DNA of 64,000 nucleotides from Gemmatimonas sp. GTDB taxonomy: Bacteria; Gemmatimonadota; Gemmatimonadetes; Gemmatimonadales; Gemmatimonadaceae. Shown one piece after another: positions 1 to 7,984 of the stretch (its first letter is position 1; each line of letters starts with the position of its first letter). The position numbers were made by a program, and so were the translations under genes. The stretch lies in contig JAABRT010000006.1 of NCBI GenBank assembly GCA_011390805.1, forward strand, positions 1 to 64,000. The letters are read 5' to 3'. The notes under the pieces are model-generated. The model ran no database searches, was not told where the DNA came from, and worked only from the letters and a program-made list of their open reading frames with translations.

Positions 1-320
1 GCATGGCGGCGCTGGCGCGACTCATGGCCACGGCCCTCGCGCACGGCTACATCGACTCGCTCGGCGCGCTGGTAGGCGAACACTGGACCCATCAGCGGGC
101 TCTGCACCCGGGCATCACCACCGACCGCATTGACGCACTGATCTCGGGCGCACTCAGCGCCGGCGCACTCGGCGCCAAGCCACTGGGGGCTTCCGGCGGC
201 GGGTGCGTGCTGCTCATCTCGCCGGAAAATCGTATGAATGACGTGCGCAATGCCGCACATGGACTGGGTACGCTGCTAGACTTTCGGATCGCGCCCGAGG
301 GCGTACGCGTTTCGCGCTAG
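1..320 (+). CDS. GHMP-family sugar kinase, C-terminal part (5' end outside window)
   Basis: The reading frame is open from the window edge to TAG at 318-320, giving the last 105 or so residues of a longer protein. The glycine-rich segment [17 protein letters not shown] is the C-terminal GHMP kinase motif that lies next to the ATP phosphates, followed by a short substrate-domain tail ending in [13 protein letters not shown]. This arrangement resembles D-glycero-D-manno-heptose 7-phosphate kinases and related sugar kinases of LPS or capsule precursor synthesis. The substrate cannot be decided from this fragment. It is followed after 41 bp by an M20 peptidase on the same strand. Confidence 0.75.
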   Translation, partial: MAALARLMATALAHGYIDSLGALVGEHWTHQRALHPGITTDRIDALISGALSAGALGAKPLGASGGGCVLLISPENRMNDVRNAAHGLGTLLDFRIAPEGVRVSR

Positions 321-361
321 CGAAACAGTCGTTCCGTTCAACTGTCGTTTATCAGCCGTTC

Positions 362-1528
362 ATGTCCTCACGTTTCCCACTCGACCCGGTCGCGCTCACC
401 GAAGCGCTCGTGTCCATTGATTCGCGTAACCCCGACCTCGTGGCCAACGGGCCCGGCGAAAGCGAGGTGGCCAACCGGTTGGCCGACATCCTGTCGGGGT
501 GGGGCTTTGCCGTATCGGTGACCGATGTGGCACCGGGGCGGCCGAATCTGATTGCGCGCATCGGACCAACCGGCGTCTCGCCGCTGGTGCTCAACGGACA
601 TCTGGATGTAGTCGGCACCGAGGGCATGAGCCACGCGCCCTTTGATCCTGTGCGTAAAGACGGCCGCCTGTACGGACGCGGCTCCAACGACATGAAAGGC
701 GGCGTCGCGGCCATGTGCGTGGCCGCCGCACGGGCGTCGGTGCGCGGTGCACTGGCCAGTGAAATGATTATCACGGCTGTGTGCGACGAAGAATATCGCA
801 GCATCGGCACAGCCGCCCTGCTCGCAGACGGGCTGCACGCCACCGGTGCGATCGTCACGGAACCCACGCGCATGGCCATCTGTCCGGCGCACAAGGGCTT
901 TGCCTGGTTTGATGTGCATGTGCAGGGACACGCGGCACACGGCAGTCGTCCCGATGTGGGCGTAGATGCAATTGCGCACGCCGGTTTACTGCTGGCCGCC
1001 ATGGTCGAGCATGAACAATCGTCGCTCTTCACACGCACTCACCCGCTGCTCGGACACGCATCGATACACGCCTCCACCATTACAGGCGGCACGGGATGGT
1101 CCACATATCCCGAACAGTGTCACGTGCAGATTGAACGTCGTACCGTGCCCGGCGAAACGGCTGCACAAACGCTGTCTGAACTCGAAGCACTGTGCGCGCA
1201 GATTGCCGCGCGTTATCCCGCGTTCAGTGCGCGCATCACGCAGCACACCGTGCAGCCGCCCAACGACGTAGATATCGAAAGTCCGCTGGTCAACGCGCTG
1301 GCACAGGCGCTCACATCACATGAGCGGCCGGCACCGGTCACGGGTCTTTCCTGCTGGACAGACGCCGCGCTGCTCACCGCCGCCGGTATTCCTGCCGTCT
1401 GTTTTGGCCCCGGCGATATCGCGCGTGCGCACGGCGCTGAAGAATGGATTGATGAAAGTGAACTGCGCGCCGCCGCCGACGTGCTTGAGACGGTGTGCGC
1501 GAACTGGGGACGCACATGGGTCGATTAA
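362..1528 (+). CDS. M20 metallopeptidase (acetylornithine deacetylase/DapE-like)
   Basis: A 388-residue zinc hydrolase of the M20 family, which removes acyl or amino-acid groups from small N-substituted amino acids or peptides. The full catalytic set is visible: NGHLDVV (H80, D82), [10 protein letters not shown] (bridging D110), CDEEY (general base E143 with E144), TEPT (E167) and a C-terminal His in RAHGAEEW. Length and lack of a signal peptide fit a cytosolic ArgE/DapE/carboxypeptidase-G2-like enzyme; the substrate is not determined. The 3' end overlaps the next small gene by 13 bp. This complete set contrasts with the incomplete M20 homologue at 22281-23516. Confidence 0.9.
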   Translation: MSSRFPLDPVALTEALVSIDSRNPDLVANGPGESEVANRLADILSGWGFAVSVTDVAPGRPNLIARIGPTGVSPLVLNGHLDVVGTEGMSHAPFDPVRKDGRLYGRGSNDMKGGVAAMCVAAARASVRGALASEMIITAVCDEEYRSIGTAALLADGLHATGAIVTEPTRMAICPAHKGFAWFDVHVQGHAAHGSRPDVGVDAIAHAGLLLAAMVEHEQSSLFTRTHPLLGHASIHASTITGGTGWSTYPEQCHVQIERRTVPGETAAQTLSELEALCAQIAARYPAFSARITQHTVQPPNDVDIESPLVNALAQALTSHERPAPVTGLSCWTDAALLTAAGIPAVCFGPGDIARAHGAEEWIDESELRAAADVLETVCANWGRTWVD

Positions 1529-1734
1529 CCGTCGCACAGTACGACATTCTCGAACGCGCGATTGACAGCGGAAATCGTGTGATGGTACGACGACGTCAAC
1601 ACGAGTACGTGGTGGTACCCGAACGCATCACCAGCGCGGGCAGCCGGGAACAGCTGATTACGCGACATCCGACCACGGGTGATCGCATGGTCTTTCAACT
1701 CGATGAAGTGGACGCGCTTGAGGCCATTAAATGA
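1516..1734 (+). CDS. Small conserved-looking hypothetical protein (72 aa)
   Basis: Starts at ATG 1516 inside the end of the M20 gene and stops at TGA 1732-1734, overlapping the start of the next gene by four bases (ATGA). This spacing suggests translational coupling. The product begins [16 protein letters not shown] and carries basic and beta-strand-like stretches, ending in an acidic VDALEAIK. No signal peptide, membrane segment or metal motif is seen and I do not recognise the family. A start 21 bases upstream is also open, but the shorter form overlaps less. Confidence 0.65.
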   Translation: MGRLTVAQYDILERAIDSGNRVMVRRRQHEYVVVPERITSAGSREQLITRHPTTGDRMVFQLDEVDALEAIK

Positions 1735-2330
1735 CGGCCAGACACGCGCTGGTCGCGGTGTACGCCGATGAATCGTGCCTGGGCAACGGACAGACAGGGC
1801 AGACACCGGGTGGCGCGGGTGCGCTCGTGGAATATCAGATGCCCGACGGCAGTTTGCGTCGATTTGACCTGTGGTTGAGTGAACCCGATACCACCAACAA
1901 CCGCATGGCGCTGCGTTCGGTGATTGATACCTTCGACGCCATTTCGCGAAAAGGCAGCACACTCAGCATCCGCTTTACCACCGATTCACGCTACATCGTG
2001 GACGGCATGACGCAGTGGGTGCGCGGTTGGCGGGAGCGTGGTTGGAAGCGCAAGGCCGGACCGGTGGAGAATGTGGAACTGTGGCAGGCCGCCGTGGCGT
2101 CACTGCGTGCGCACGAGGTCGAATGGCGGTGGGTACGCGGCCACGCCGGGCACGCGCAAAACGAATACGCCAATCATCTCGCCACCCGTGCCGCCGCGGC
2201 GCAGGACCAGTCGGGCGGGCTGGTCGCATCGGTATTCGACGAGTGGATGGCGGCACAAAAAGCGGGCAGCACCGGGGCTCCCGACCCCTTTCCACAGTCC
2301 GAATCGTTTCGCCCCGCGCCACCGCTGTAA
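1731..2330 (+). CDS. RNase H-fold protein with two substituted catalytic acids
   Basis: A 199-residue protein whose first 155 residues align along their length with bacterial RNase HI: YADESCLGN (D13), TTNNRMAL, FTTDSRYIVDG (D85), a Trp-rich handle-like stretch and WVRGHAGH (H138). RNase HI cuts the RNA strand of RNA-DNA hybrids using D-E-D-D carboxylates. Here the Glu of the NNRME signature is Ala (A60) and the last Asp is Asn (N148 in NEYANHLA), so two of four metal ligands are changed. The C-terminal 40 residues are a Pro/Ser-rich tail. It may bind hybrids without cutting or have weak activity. It overlaps the upstream gene by 4 bp. Confidence 0.85.
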   Translation: MTARHALVAVYADESCLGNGQTGQTPGGAGALVEYQMPDGSLRRFDLWLSEPDTTNNRMALRSVIDTFDAISRKGSTLSIRFTTDSRYIVDGMTQWVRGWRERGWKRKAGPVENVELWQAAVASLRAHEVEWRWVRGHAGHAQNEYANHLATRAAAAQDQSGGLVASVFDEWMAAQKAGSTGAPDPFPQSESFRPAPPL

Positions 2331-2421
2331 CACCGCCGTAACACCACCGACGTGACCCCACGCAGGCGAGCGGCGTCTGTTTTGCGTAGCACTGCGTGCA
2401 TCCGTCTACCCCACAGCTTCC

Positions 2422-2604
2422 ATGTACAAGATTCTTTTCTTCCTCGCGATCGGTGTCGCCATTGGCTACGGCTATGGCTGGAAGGACGCCCAGGTCAATG
2501 AAAAGGCCGTTTACGAACGCGTCGTTGATCGCATCGGTGGCTCAAATCGCGACCTGGTGAGCAACGACATCGACGCGCGTGTCGCCCGGTCCGAGGGGCG
2601 CTGA
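2422..2604 (+). CDS. Small single-pass membrane protein (60 aa)
   Basis: Begins MYKILFFLAIGVAIGYGYGW, a hydrophobic Gly-rich helix long enough to span the membrane, followed by a charged 40-residue tail (DAQVNEKAVYERVVDRIGG) likely to be helical. The N-terminal helix could also be an uncleaved signal anchor. No family recognised. It lies in the same-strand run between the RNase H-like gene and the zinc-ribbon gene, 23 bp before the latter, so it is probably co-transcribed. Confidence 0.6.
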   Translation: MYKILFFLAIGVAIGYGYGWKDAQVNEKAVYERVVDRIGGSNRDLVSNDIDARVARSEGR

Positions 2605-2627
2605 CGGTCTCCGTTCGCGCACCACTT

Positions 2628-3380
2628 ATGGATGACCTCGATCGCCTGGCATTTCGTGTTGCCCGGACTGTACGCACCACCTATCCGCACCTGCTCGAAC
2701 GCGGATTCACACTCTCCGATCTCGAAGAGCGACTAGCGCCGTTTCCCGAAACACGTCGCGAGATGGCGGCCGGCGGACCCGATGGATACGAGCAGACCGT
2801 GCTGCGATTGCTGGCCGGTGAACGCGGCTATCTGTCAGCCGAACCTGCGCTGCAGGAAGCCTGCCGGAGAGCGCTGCAAATGGCCTCGCCCACCGTGTCA
2901 CTGGTGCGCACATGGGCCGGCAGCACACTCACACTGCGCGGTACTGCACTCACAATCGGCGCGGAGCGCATGTCGCCAAGCACGAGTGGACGACACTCGG
3001 GCGCGCATGCGGGTGCCTCAGCCCCGCGTGCTGCTGATGCGATCACACAGCCGCACCTGTCGGCCGTGAGCGGATCGCACACCACCGCCGTGTCACCGAC
3101 GGAAACGGGCGTTACGTGCGCGTGTCATTTTTGCGGGGGTGCGCTGCCAACGGGACGCAACCTCACGTATTGTCCATTTTGTGGATTGAATCTCACGGTA
3201 CGCCAATGTCCGGCGTGCAGTACCGAGCTGGAGCGCACGTGGAGATTCTGTGTTTGCTGCGGACGACAAGCCGAGGATACAGTGGACAACGCACAGGGCA
3301 ACGGAGAAGACAGCGCAACGGACCACGCGGTGACCGGTGACCAACAGGCTCAGCCGGACGCGAACAGCGCTCCGGTGTGA
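2628..3380 (+). CDS. C-terminal double zinc-ribbon protein
   Basis: A 250-residue protein. The N-terminal 90 residues are a charged helical region (MDDLDRLAFRVARTVRTTYP) without a recognised domain, then a Ser/Thr/His-rich linker. The C-terminal third holds CxxC pairs CHFCGG, CPFCG, CPAC and CVCCG, which can form two zinc ribbons. Such ribbons mediate protein or nucleic-acid contacts; no enzymatic motif is seen. The last 30 residues are acidic and disordered. Its stop overlaps the GTG start of the next gene (GTGA), indicating translational coupling with the dehydrogenase-like gene. Confidence 0.7.
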   Translation: MDDLDRLAFRVARTVRTTYPHLLERGFTLSDLEERLAPFPETRREMAAGGPDGYEQTVLRLLAGERGYLSAEPALQEACRRALQMASPTVSLVRTWAGSTLTLRGTALTIGAERMSPSTSGRHSGAHAGASAPRAADAITQPHLSAVSGSHTTAVSPTETGVTCACHFCGGALPTGRNLTYCPFCGLNLTVRQCPACSTELERTWRFCVCCGRQAEDTVDNAQGNGEDSATDHAVTGDQQAQPDANSAPV

Positions 3381-4465
3381 GTCGCCCACCACTTCGCATA
3401 GCGACGCTTGCCGGAGACGGAATAGGGCCTGAGGTCACGCATTCAGCTGTCGCGGCGCTACGCACCGTGTGCGATCGCTACGACATTTCACTGCAGATCG
3501 AAGCACTTCCGTACGGCGCGACATGGTTCCTGGCCACCGGTCAGGCCATGCCCTCGGGCGAGCCACAACGTCTGGCGCGTTCGTTCGATGCAATTCTCGC
3601 CGGCGCGCTCGGCGATCCGCGCATCAAGAATCACGACCATGTGCGACTGATTCGTGAGGCGCTGTTCCGGGAACTCGATCTGTACGCTAATCTGCGGCCG
3701 GCGCAGTTGCTGCTTCCTTCGCTGTCCCCACTGGCGCGTGTGCAAAGTGGCAAGGCCAAGGTGGACATTGTTGTCATCAGCGAAAATCTCGAGGGGTTCA
3801 ACGCCGATCGCGACAGGCGCGTGCGCGTTACAGATGACGAAGACGCGCACGTCACCGAAGAGTGGCACACGCCGCATCTGGTCGCGCGGCTGGTGCGCTT
3901 TGCGTTTTCCTGGGCGCGCTTGCGCGGTCGCAAGCGCGTAACATTGGTAGATAAAACCAATAGTGTACCGGCCCATCGGTTGTGGCGTCACGCATTCAAC
4001 AACGTGGCCATGTCGTATCCGGAAATCGCGCACGACGTGCGACTGGTTGACACGGTGGCGCACGATCTGGTGCGCGCACCTGAGCGACTCGACGTGCTGG
4101 TCACCACCAACCTGTTTGGCGAGATCCTGAGCGACCTCACAGCAGGGCTGGTTGGAGGGCTTGGGCTCGCGGCCAGCGCCAACCTGCATCCGGGACGCTG
4201 CTCGCTGTTTGAACCGGTACACGGCAGCGCGCCGGATCTGGTCGGCACCGGCCGCGCCAATCCGCTGGCAGCGATTCGCGCCGCGGCACTACTGCTCGAT
4301 ACGTGCGGCCACATTGGCGCAGCCCGTATGGTTGACGCCGCCGTACACGCCTCGCTCAACGCGCAGGTCACCACCGCCGACCTCGGTGGACGGGCCACAA
4401 GCGGCGCCGTGACGGACTACGTGGTGCGCTACCTGCGAACGGCGCCACTGCTTCCCGACGCATAA
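3377..4465 (+). CDS. Isocitrate/isopropylmalate dehydrogenase-family enzyme (LeuB-like)
   Basis: A 362-residue NAD-dependent beta-decarboxylating dehydrogenase. Visible family features are LAGDGIGPEV at the N terminus, the substrate-arginine region (RELDLYANLRPAQ), ISENLEGF, VDKTNSV (catalytic Lys), the metal-binding stretch TTNLFGEILSDLTAG and the adenine-site loop EPVHGSAPDLVG. Length is normal. It looks closest to isopropylmalate or homoisocitrate-type enzymes, but no leucine genes are next to it, so tartrate/3-hydroxy-acid dehydrogenase roles remain open. The start is GTG 3377, overlapping the previous stop by four bases. Confidence 0.85.
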   Translation: MSRPPLRIATLAGDGIGPEVTHSAVAALRTVCDRYDISLQIEALPYGATWFLATGQAMPSGEPQRLARSFDAILAGALGDPRIKNHDHVRLIREALFRELDLYANLRPAQLLLPSLSPLARVQSGKAKVDIVVISENLEGFNADRDRRVRVTDDEDAHVTEEWHTPHLVARLVRFAFSWARLRGRKRVTLVDKTNSVPAHRLWRHAFNNVAMSYPEIAHDVRLVDTVAHDLVRAPERLDVLVTTNLFGEILSDLTAGLVGGLGLAASANLHPGRCSLFEPVHGSAPDLVGTGRANPLAAIRAAALLLDTCGHIGAARMVDAAVHASLNAQVTTADLGGRATSGAVTDYVVRYLRTAPLLPDA

Positions 4466-4508
4466 GCCCACGGCGGCCCATTGTGGCCACTTTCGGGTAT
4501 TTTGATAC

Positions 4509-5636
4509 ATGACGTCTCAACGCCGCTTCTCCCGCGCTGCAGCCTTCTGCGCAGCCTCTACCCTTCTTCTTGTCACGTTCGCCGCCTGCGTGCCCTCCAG
4601 CAGCACGCCTGAGCCGCTTCCGGGCGGTGCGGATGGCACTGCCGCACGTTGGCCGGTAAAAACGCAGCCGCACGTAGACGCCTGGTTGCACGCCTTTGCG
4701 ATGATCACCAACGACACCACCCCCGTGCCGCTTTTCCGGCGCGGCTACCGCGATTCCATGGTGGTGATCAAGAACCGCGCAAACGCCTACACCACGCTCG
4801 ACGCCAATCGCGCCGAGCTGTCGGCGCAGCTCTCGCGCTCACCAGCGCTGGTGAATGCGCAGTTTCTGGTGTTCTCCTTTGCCTCGTGGGATCAGATGGC
4901 CGGCGCCATTGATGTGTTTCTCAAGGCCGAAGGCAATCCGCAGCGCGCCAGCGATCAGCAGACGGCGGCCGTGATTCAGTTTCTGGGCGCGCAGTTTCCC
5001 ACGCCGGCCGACCGCACCTGGCTGCGACGTTTCTTTGATGGCGCGGCCGACGAGCGCAATGCGTTTTACATGGGACACTGGACCAACACGCAGCGCGACC
5101 GCGTGGCGGTGCTCACCGCCATTACCAACATCTGGGAGCAGCAGTACCAGAGCCGCTTTCAGCGTTTTCTGAACAACACACGTCAGCGCAACGGCGAGAT
5201 GATTCCGTCGCTGCCGCTTGGCCCCGAGGGACGCGCGGCGGGAGGCGCGCAGGGGCAGACGTTGATTGCAGTTCCGTTGCCCGCCCGTGTGGAAGACGCA
5301 CGGGAGGCCATCTCCGTCTTTGCGCACGAAATGGTTGGTGCCACCGCGGGCACTGCAGTGGCAGACAACACGACACCGGCTGAAAACCGCTCAGGCGCTT
5401 CGTCACGCTACGTGGCCTTTGCGCAGGTGCGCGGCGGGCTGATGGTGCTGCAGGAGCTGGCGCCGGAGCTGGTGTCACCGTACGTACGCTATTACCTCGC
5501 GCAGGGCGGACATCGAGTGCCCGCCGGGGCAACCGACGCGCAGTTCGTCGCGGCGCTGGCCACTGCCTATCCGCTGCCCACAGCCATCGTGAACGGGATG
5601 AAGCGGCAGATCGACATCGCCCTTGGCGGAATCTGA
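4509..5636 (+). CDS. Predicted lipoprotein of unknown function (375 aa)
   Basis: The N terminus MTSQRRFSRAAAFCAAS followed by a hydrophobic stretch ending TFAAC is a lipoprotein signal peptide with the lipidated Cys near residue 27. The mature part is soluble, helical and rich in Ala, with no recognised catalytic motif. Patterns such as FYMGHWTNTQRDRVAV suggest an all-helical domain. It is probably anchored in a membrane facing the periplasm or at the cell surface. It starts 43 bp after the dehydrogenase gene and 46 bp before the next gene on the same strand. Confidence 0.7.
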   Translation: MTSQRRFSRAAAFCAASTLLLVTFAACVPSSSTPEPLPGGADGTAARWPVKTQPHVDAWLHAFAMITNDTTPVPLFRRGYRDSMVVIKNRANAYTTLDANRAELSAQLSRSPALVNAQFLVFSFASWDQMAGAIDVFLKAEGNPQRASDQQTAAVIQFLGAQFPTPADRTWLRRFFDGAADERNAFYMGHWTNTQRDRVAVLTAITNIWEQQYQSRFQRFLNNTRQRNGEMIPSLPLGPEGRAAGGAQGQTLIAVPLPARVEDAREAISVFAHEMVGATAGTAVADNTTPAENRSGASSRYVAFAQVRGGLMVLQELAPELVSPYVRYYLAQGGHRVPAGATDAQFVAALATAYPLPTAIVNGMKRQIDIALGGI

Positions 5637-5682
5637 CGTGACAGCCGACACGTTCGGGCGGTTGATTGCGTAGGATGTTTCC

Positions 5683-6606
5683 ATGAGCGATCCCAACACG
5701 CCGTTGCCAACAAAATCCGCCAGCGCCTCGCCGCCCGTCACGGCCGAGCAGCTCGAGAAAGAGCGCCTCGTGCCTCGGGCTGCGCTCGAGCGCGTGCTGG
5801 CGCGTGCCGCCGAGCTGCAGACGCAGCAATCGGCCGATTCGCCGGAAGTCATCAGCGAAGAGCGGCTGCTCGAGATCGGGCGCGAGGTGGGCATTGACCC
5901 CAACCATCTGCGTCTGGCCATCGCCGAGGAGCGCGGTCGTTCGCCCATGCTGCCCGATGAACCGGGTCGCATTGCACTGGCACTGGGTGACGCGCACGTG
6001 GGTGCGCAGCGCACGGTCACCGGCTCGCCCGATAAAGTACTTGCTACGCTCGACCGCTGGATGCAGCGCGAAGAACAGTTCGCGGTGAAGCGACGCTTCG
6101 GTTTGCGCATGTCATGGGAGAAACAGCGCAACGCGTTTGCTACCATTTCGCGCGGTCTGAGTGGCAAGAACGGTGATCTGACCAAAGCTGACGAAGTGAG
6201 TGCGGTGGTCACGCCGGTTGATGGCGCACGCGCATTGGTGCGTCTTGATGCTGACATGCGTCTTTATCGCAAGTCGCAGCGTGATGGGGTTGTGGTGCTG
6301 AGTGTGGTGAACGGTGTTGTCGCCGCCCTCTGGATGACACCACTGGCGTTGCTCACCGCAGTATCAGGTGCTGACGTATCGATGGTACCGGCTGCCGCGG
6401 TCGCGATGGCCGGCGTTGGTTTGCAGGCTGGCATCACCGCACTTGTCTGGCGCGGCATCAAGAACTCGTTCCGTCAGGCCGTGGAGCGCACGCAGCTTCG
6501 GCTGGAGCAATTGCTTGATGCGCTGGAGCACGGGGATCCAGGATCATCTCCGTCGTTGCTGGAGCAACTGAGGCAAACATTGTTGCCGCAGATCAATAAG
6601 CCGTAG
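5683..6606 (+). CDS. Membrane protein with N-terminal coiled/SHOCT-like region
   Basis: A 307-residue protein. Residues 20-85 contain a charged helical repeat-like region (AEQLEKERLVPRAALERVLARAAELQ..., with SEERLLEIGREVGIDP) resembling short helical oligomerisation modules. Two hydrophobic segments follow near residues 205-265 (VVVLSVVNGVVAALWM and an AVAMAGVGLQAGITALV stretch), then a helical tail likely in the cytoplasm. No enzymatic motif is seen. Function unknown; a membrane-associated scaffold or sensor is possible. Confidence 0.65.
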   Translation: MSDPNTPLPTKSASASPPVTAEQLEKERLVPRAALERVLARAAELQTQQSADSPEVISEERLLEIGREVGIDPNHLRLAIAEERGRSPMLPDEPGRIALALGDAHVGAQRTVTGSPDKVLATLDRWMQREEQFAVKRRFGLRMSWEKQRNAFATISRGLSGKNGDLTKADEVSAVVTPVDGARALVRLDADMRLYRKSQRDGVVVLSVVNGVVAALWMTPLALLTAVSGADVSMVPAAAVAMAGVGLQAGITALVWRGIKNSFRQAVERTQLRLEQLLDALEHGDPGSSPSLLEQLRQTLLPQINKP

Positions 6607-6633
6607 TCGAGTTGCGGGGAACAGCATTTATCG

Positions 6634-6766
6634 CGGAGACATAGAGGCACAGAGGAACTGCAACAGATTTTTTTGATGGGGCAGTTGCAGTTCAACCATT
6701 AAATCATGTCTGCACTTTCGAGACATCTCGGCAACGCACGCAGTTCTCTGCGCCTCCGTGACTCTG
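6634..6766. repeat. Imperfect inverted repeat with CACAGAG-type arms
   Basis: A 23-base left arm at 6634-6656 (GAGGCACAGAGGA core) matches the reverse complement of 6744-6766 at 17 of 23 positions. Inside lies a perfect 10-bp inverted repeat, 6655-6664 GAACTGCAAC with 6684-6693, whose loop contains T7. The unit sits between the convergent ends of the membrane-protein gene and the squalene synthase gene. This looks like a small non-autonomous palindromic element; the T-rich loop could also help end transcription. The resemblance to CACAGAG-type intergenic repeats of other bacteria is from memory. Confidence 0.55.
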
Positions 6767-6777
6767 TGGTCTGCCTC

Positions 6778-7917
6778 TCAAGCCACCCCAAAGCGAAACG
6801 CCTTCCGCCTCACCCGCTCCACCAACCGGCGCACTCCCGAGTTGCTCATCACCAGCATCGGCCCCGCCATCAATAGTGCCTTCACTTCGCGTCGCGAAAT
6901 CTTCACCGTGCCGCCCGGCTTGAGCATCGCGGTGCTCTGCACCAGATCACGCATCGTGGCATACGCAAACAACAGCGGCAACAGACAGAACAAACGAATC
7001 GATACCGCACGCCGCGGAATAAGCAGCAGGTACGTGCGCGCTTCTTCGAGGTCGTGCCAGGCCAGGTCAATCAGTCTGCCGAGCGCTTCACGATTTTTCA
7101 CCAACAAATCAGGCGCAAGAATGCGCCCCTGCGTGCTGCCATGCGCGCGCAGCAGTTCTTCGGGCACATAGATGCTGTTCTCCTTCTCCGCATCCACCGC
7201 TACGTCTTTCAGGATGTTCACCGTCTGCAACGCTTCAGCAAACGCGCGGCAACGCTCACGCAGAATCGCGTAGCGCTCCTTCCCGATGCTCGGCGCGTGC
7301 TCGAACCACAAATCGGTGAGCATGTAGCCAACCGTGCCCGCCACGTAGTAGCAGTACTCTTTGTATTCGTCGAGCGTTTGAATGCGGATGCCGTCCGGAT
7401 AGCGGTGCACGAACTTGTCCATGCCCACCACCATCTCCGTCACCCACGTGACGACGACTTCACGCGTTTTCTGCGGCAGCTGCGCAAAGTGCGCGTATAC
7501 GAGATCGGCGTGATGCACGAGCGCCAGATGCGCCGGTTCGCCGGGCAGTGATTGCACGCCGGCAATGAATCGCGCAACGGCCGTCTGATCATCAAAGCCG
7601 GCGAGCATTTCACGGAACAGCACCGACTTCACATCCGGGGCAATGCCGGGTGCGTCTTCCACGGTGTCGGCCATGCGGCACAGCAGATACGCGTCGAGCA
7701 CCGCCTGTCCCAGATGCCCCGGCAGCACACGGATGCCCAGCGCAAAGGTGCGCGAGACCGCCGGCAGGACATACTCGCAAAATCTGGCCGCGTCGCGATT
7801 GGCGACGGCCGTGGCAATGCGCGGATCAAGCGAGGAGTCGAGGGCCACGTGGGGAGCGGAGCGCGGGTTTGGCGGCGCGTCAGCCGGAGCATGCTGTCGC
7901 GAGGGTGTCGGAAACAT
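6778..7917 (-). CDS. Squalene synthase-like (farnesyl-diphosphate farnesyltransferase) enzyme
   Basis: A 379-residue trans-isoprenyl diphosphate synthase. The first Asp-rich motif is CRMADTVEDAP (D84-x-x-x-D88), and the second conserved region reads ALQTVNILKDVAVDAEKENS. The segment YCYYVAGTVGYMLTDLW is characteristic of ERG9-type squalene synthases, more than of phytoene synthase or HpnC/HpnD. It probably joins two farnesyl diphosphates head-to-head to squalene, a precursor of hopanoids or carotenoid-like C30 lipids; no cyclase gene is in the window. The C terminus lacks a clear anchor helix. It is transcribed divergently from the FAD oxidase gene with 67 bp between them. Confidence 0.85.
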   Translation of the reverse strand: MFPTPSRQHAPADAPPNPRSAPHVALDSSLDPRIATAVANRDAARFCEYVLPAVSRTFALGIRVLPGHLGQAVLDAYLLCRMADTVEDAPGIAPDVKSVLFREMLAGFDDQTAVARFIAGVQSLPGEPAHLALVHHADLVYAHFAQLPQKTREVVVTWVTEMVVGMDKFVHRYPDGIRIQTLDEYKEYCYYVAGTVGYMLTDLWFEHAPSIGKERYAILRERCRAFAEALQTVNILKDVAVDAEKENSIYVPEELLRAHGSTQGRILAPDLLVKNREALGRLIDLAWHDLEEARTYLLLIPRRAVSIRLFCLLPLLFAYATMRDLVQSTAMLKPGGTVKISRREVKALLMAGPMLVMSNSGVRRLVERVRRKAFRFGVA

Positions 7918-7984
7918 ACGAGTTCAGACGTCTCAGGTCACGACCCCGCCTTGTAATGCAGCGGCAGCTTCGTCAGACTGCGAT

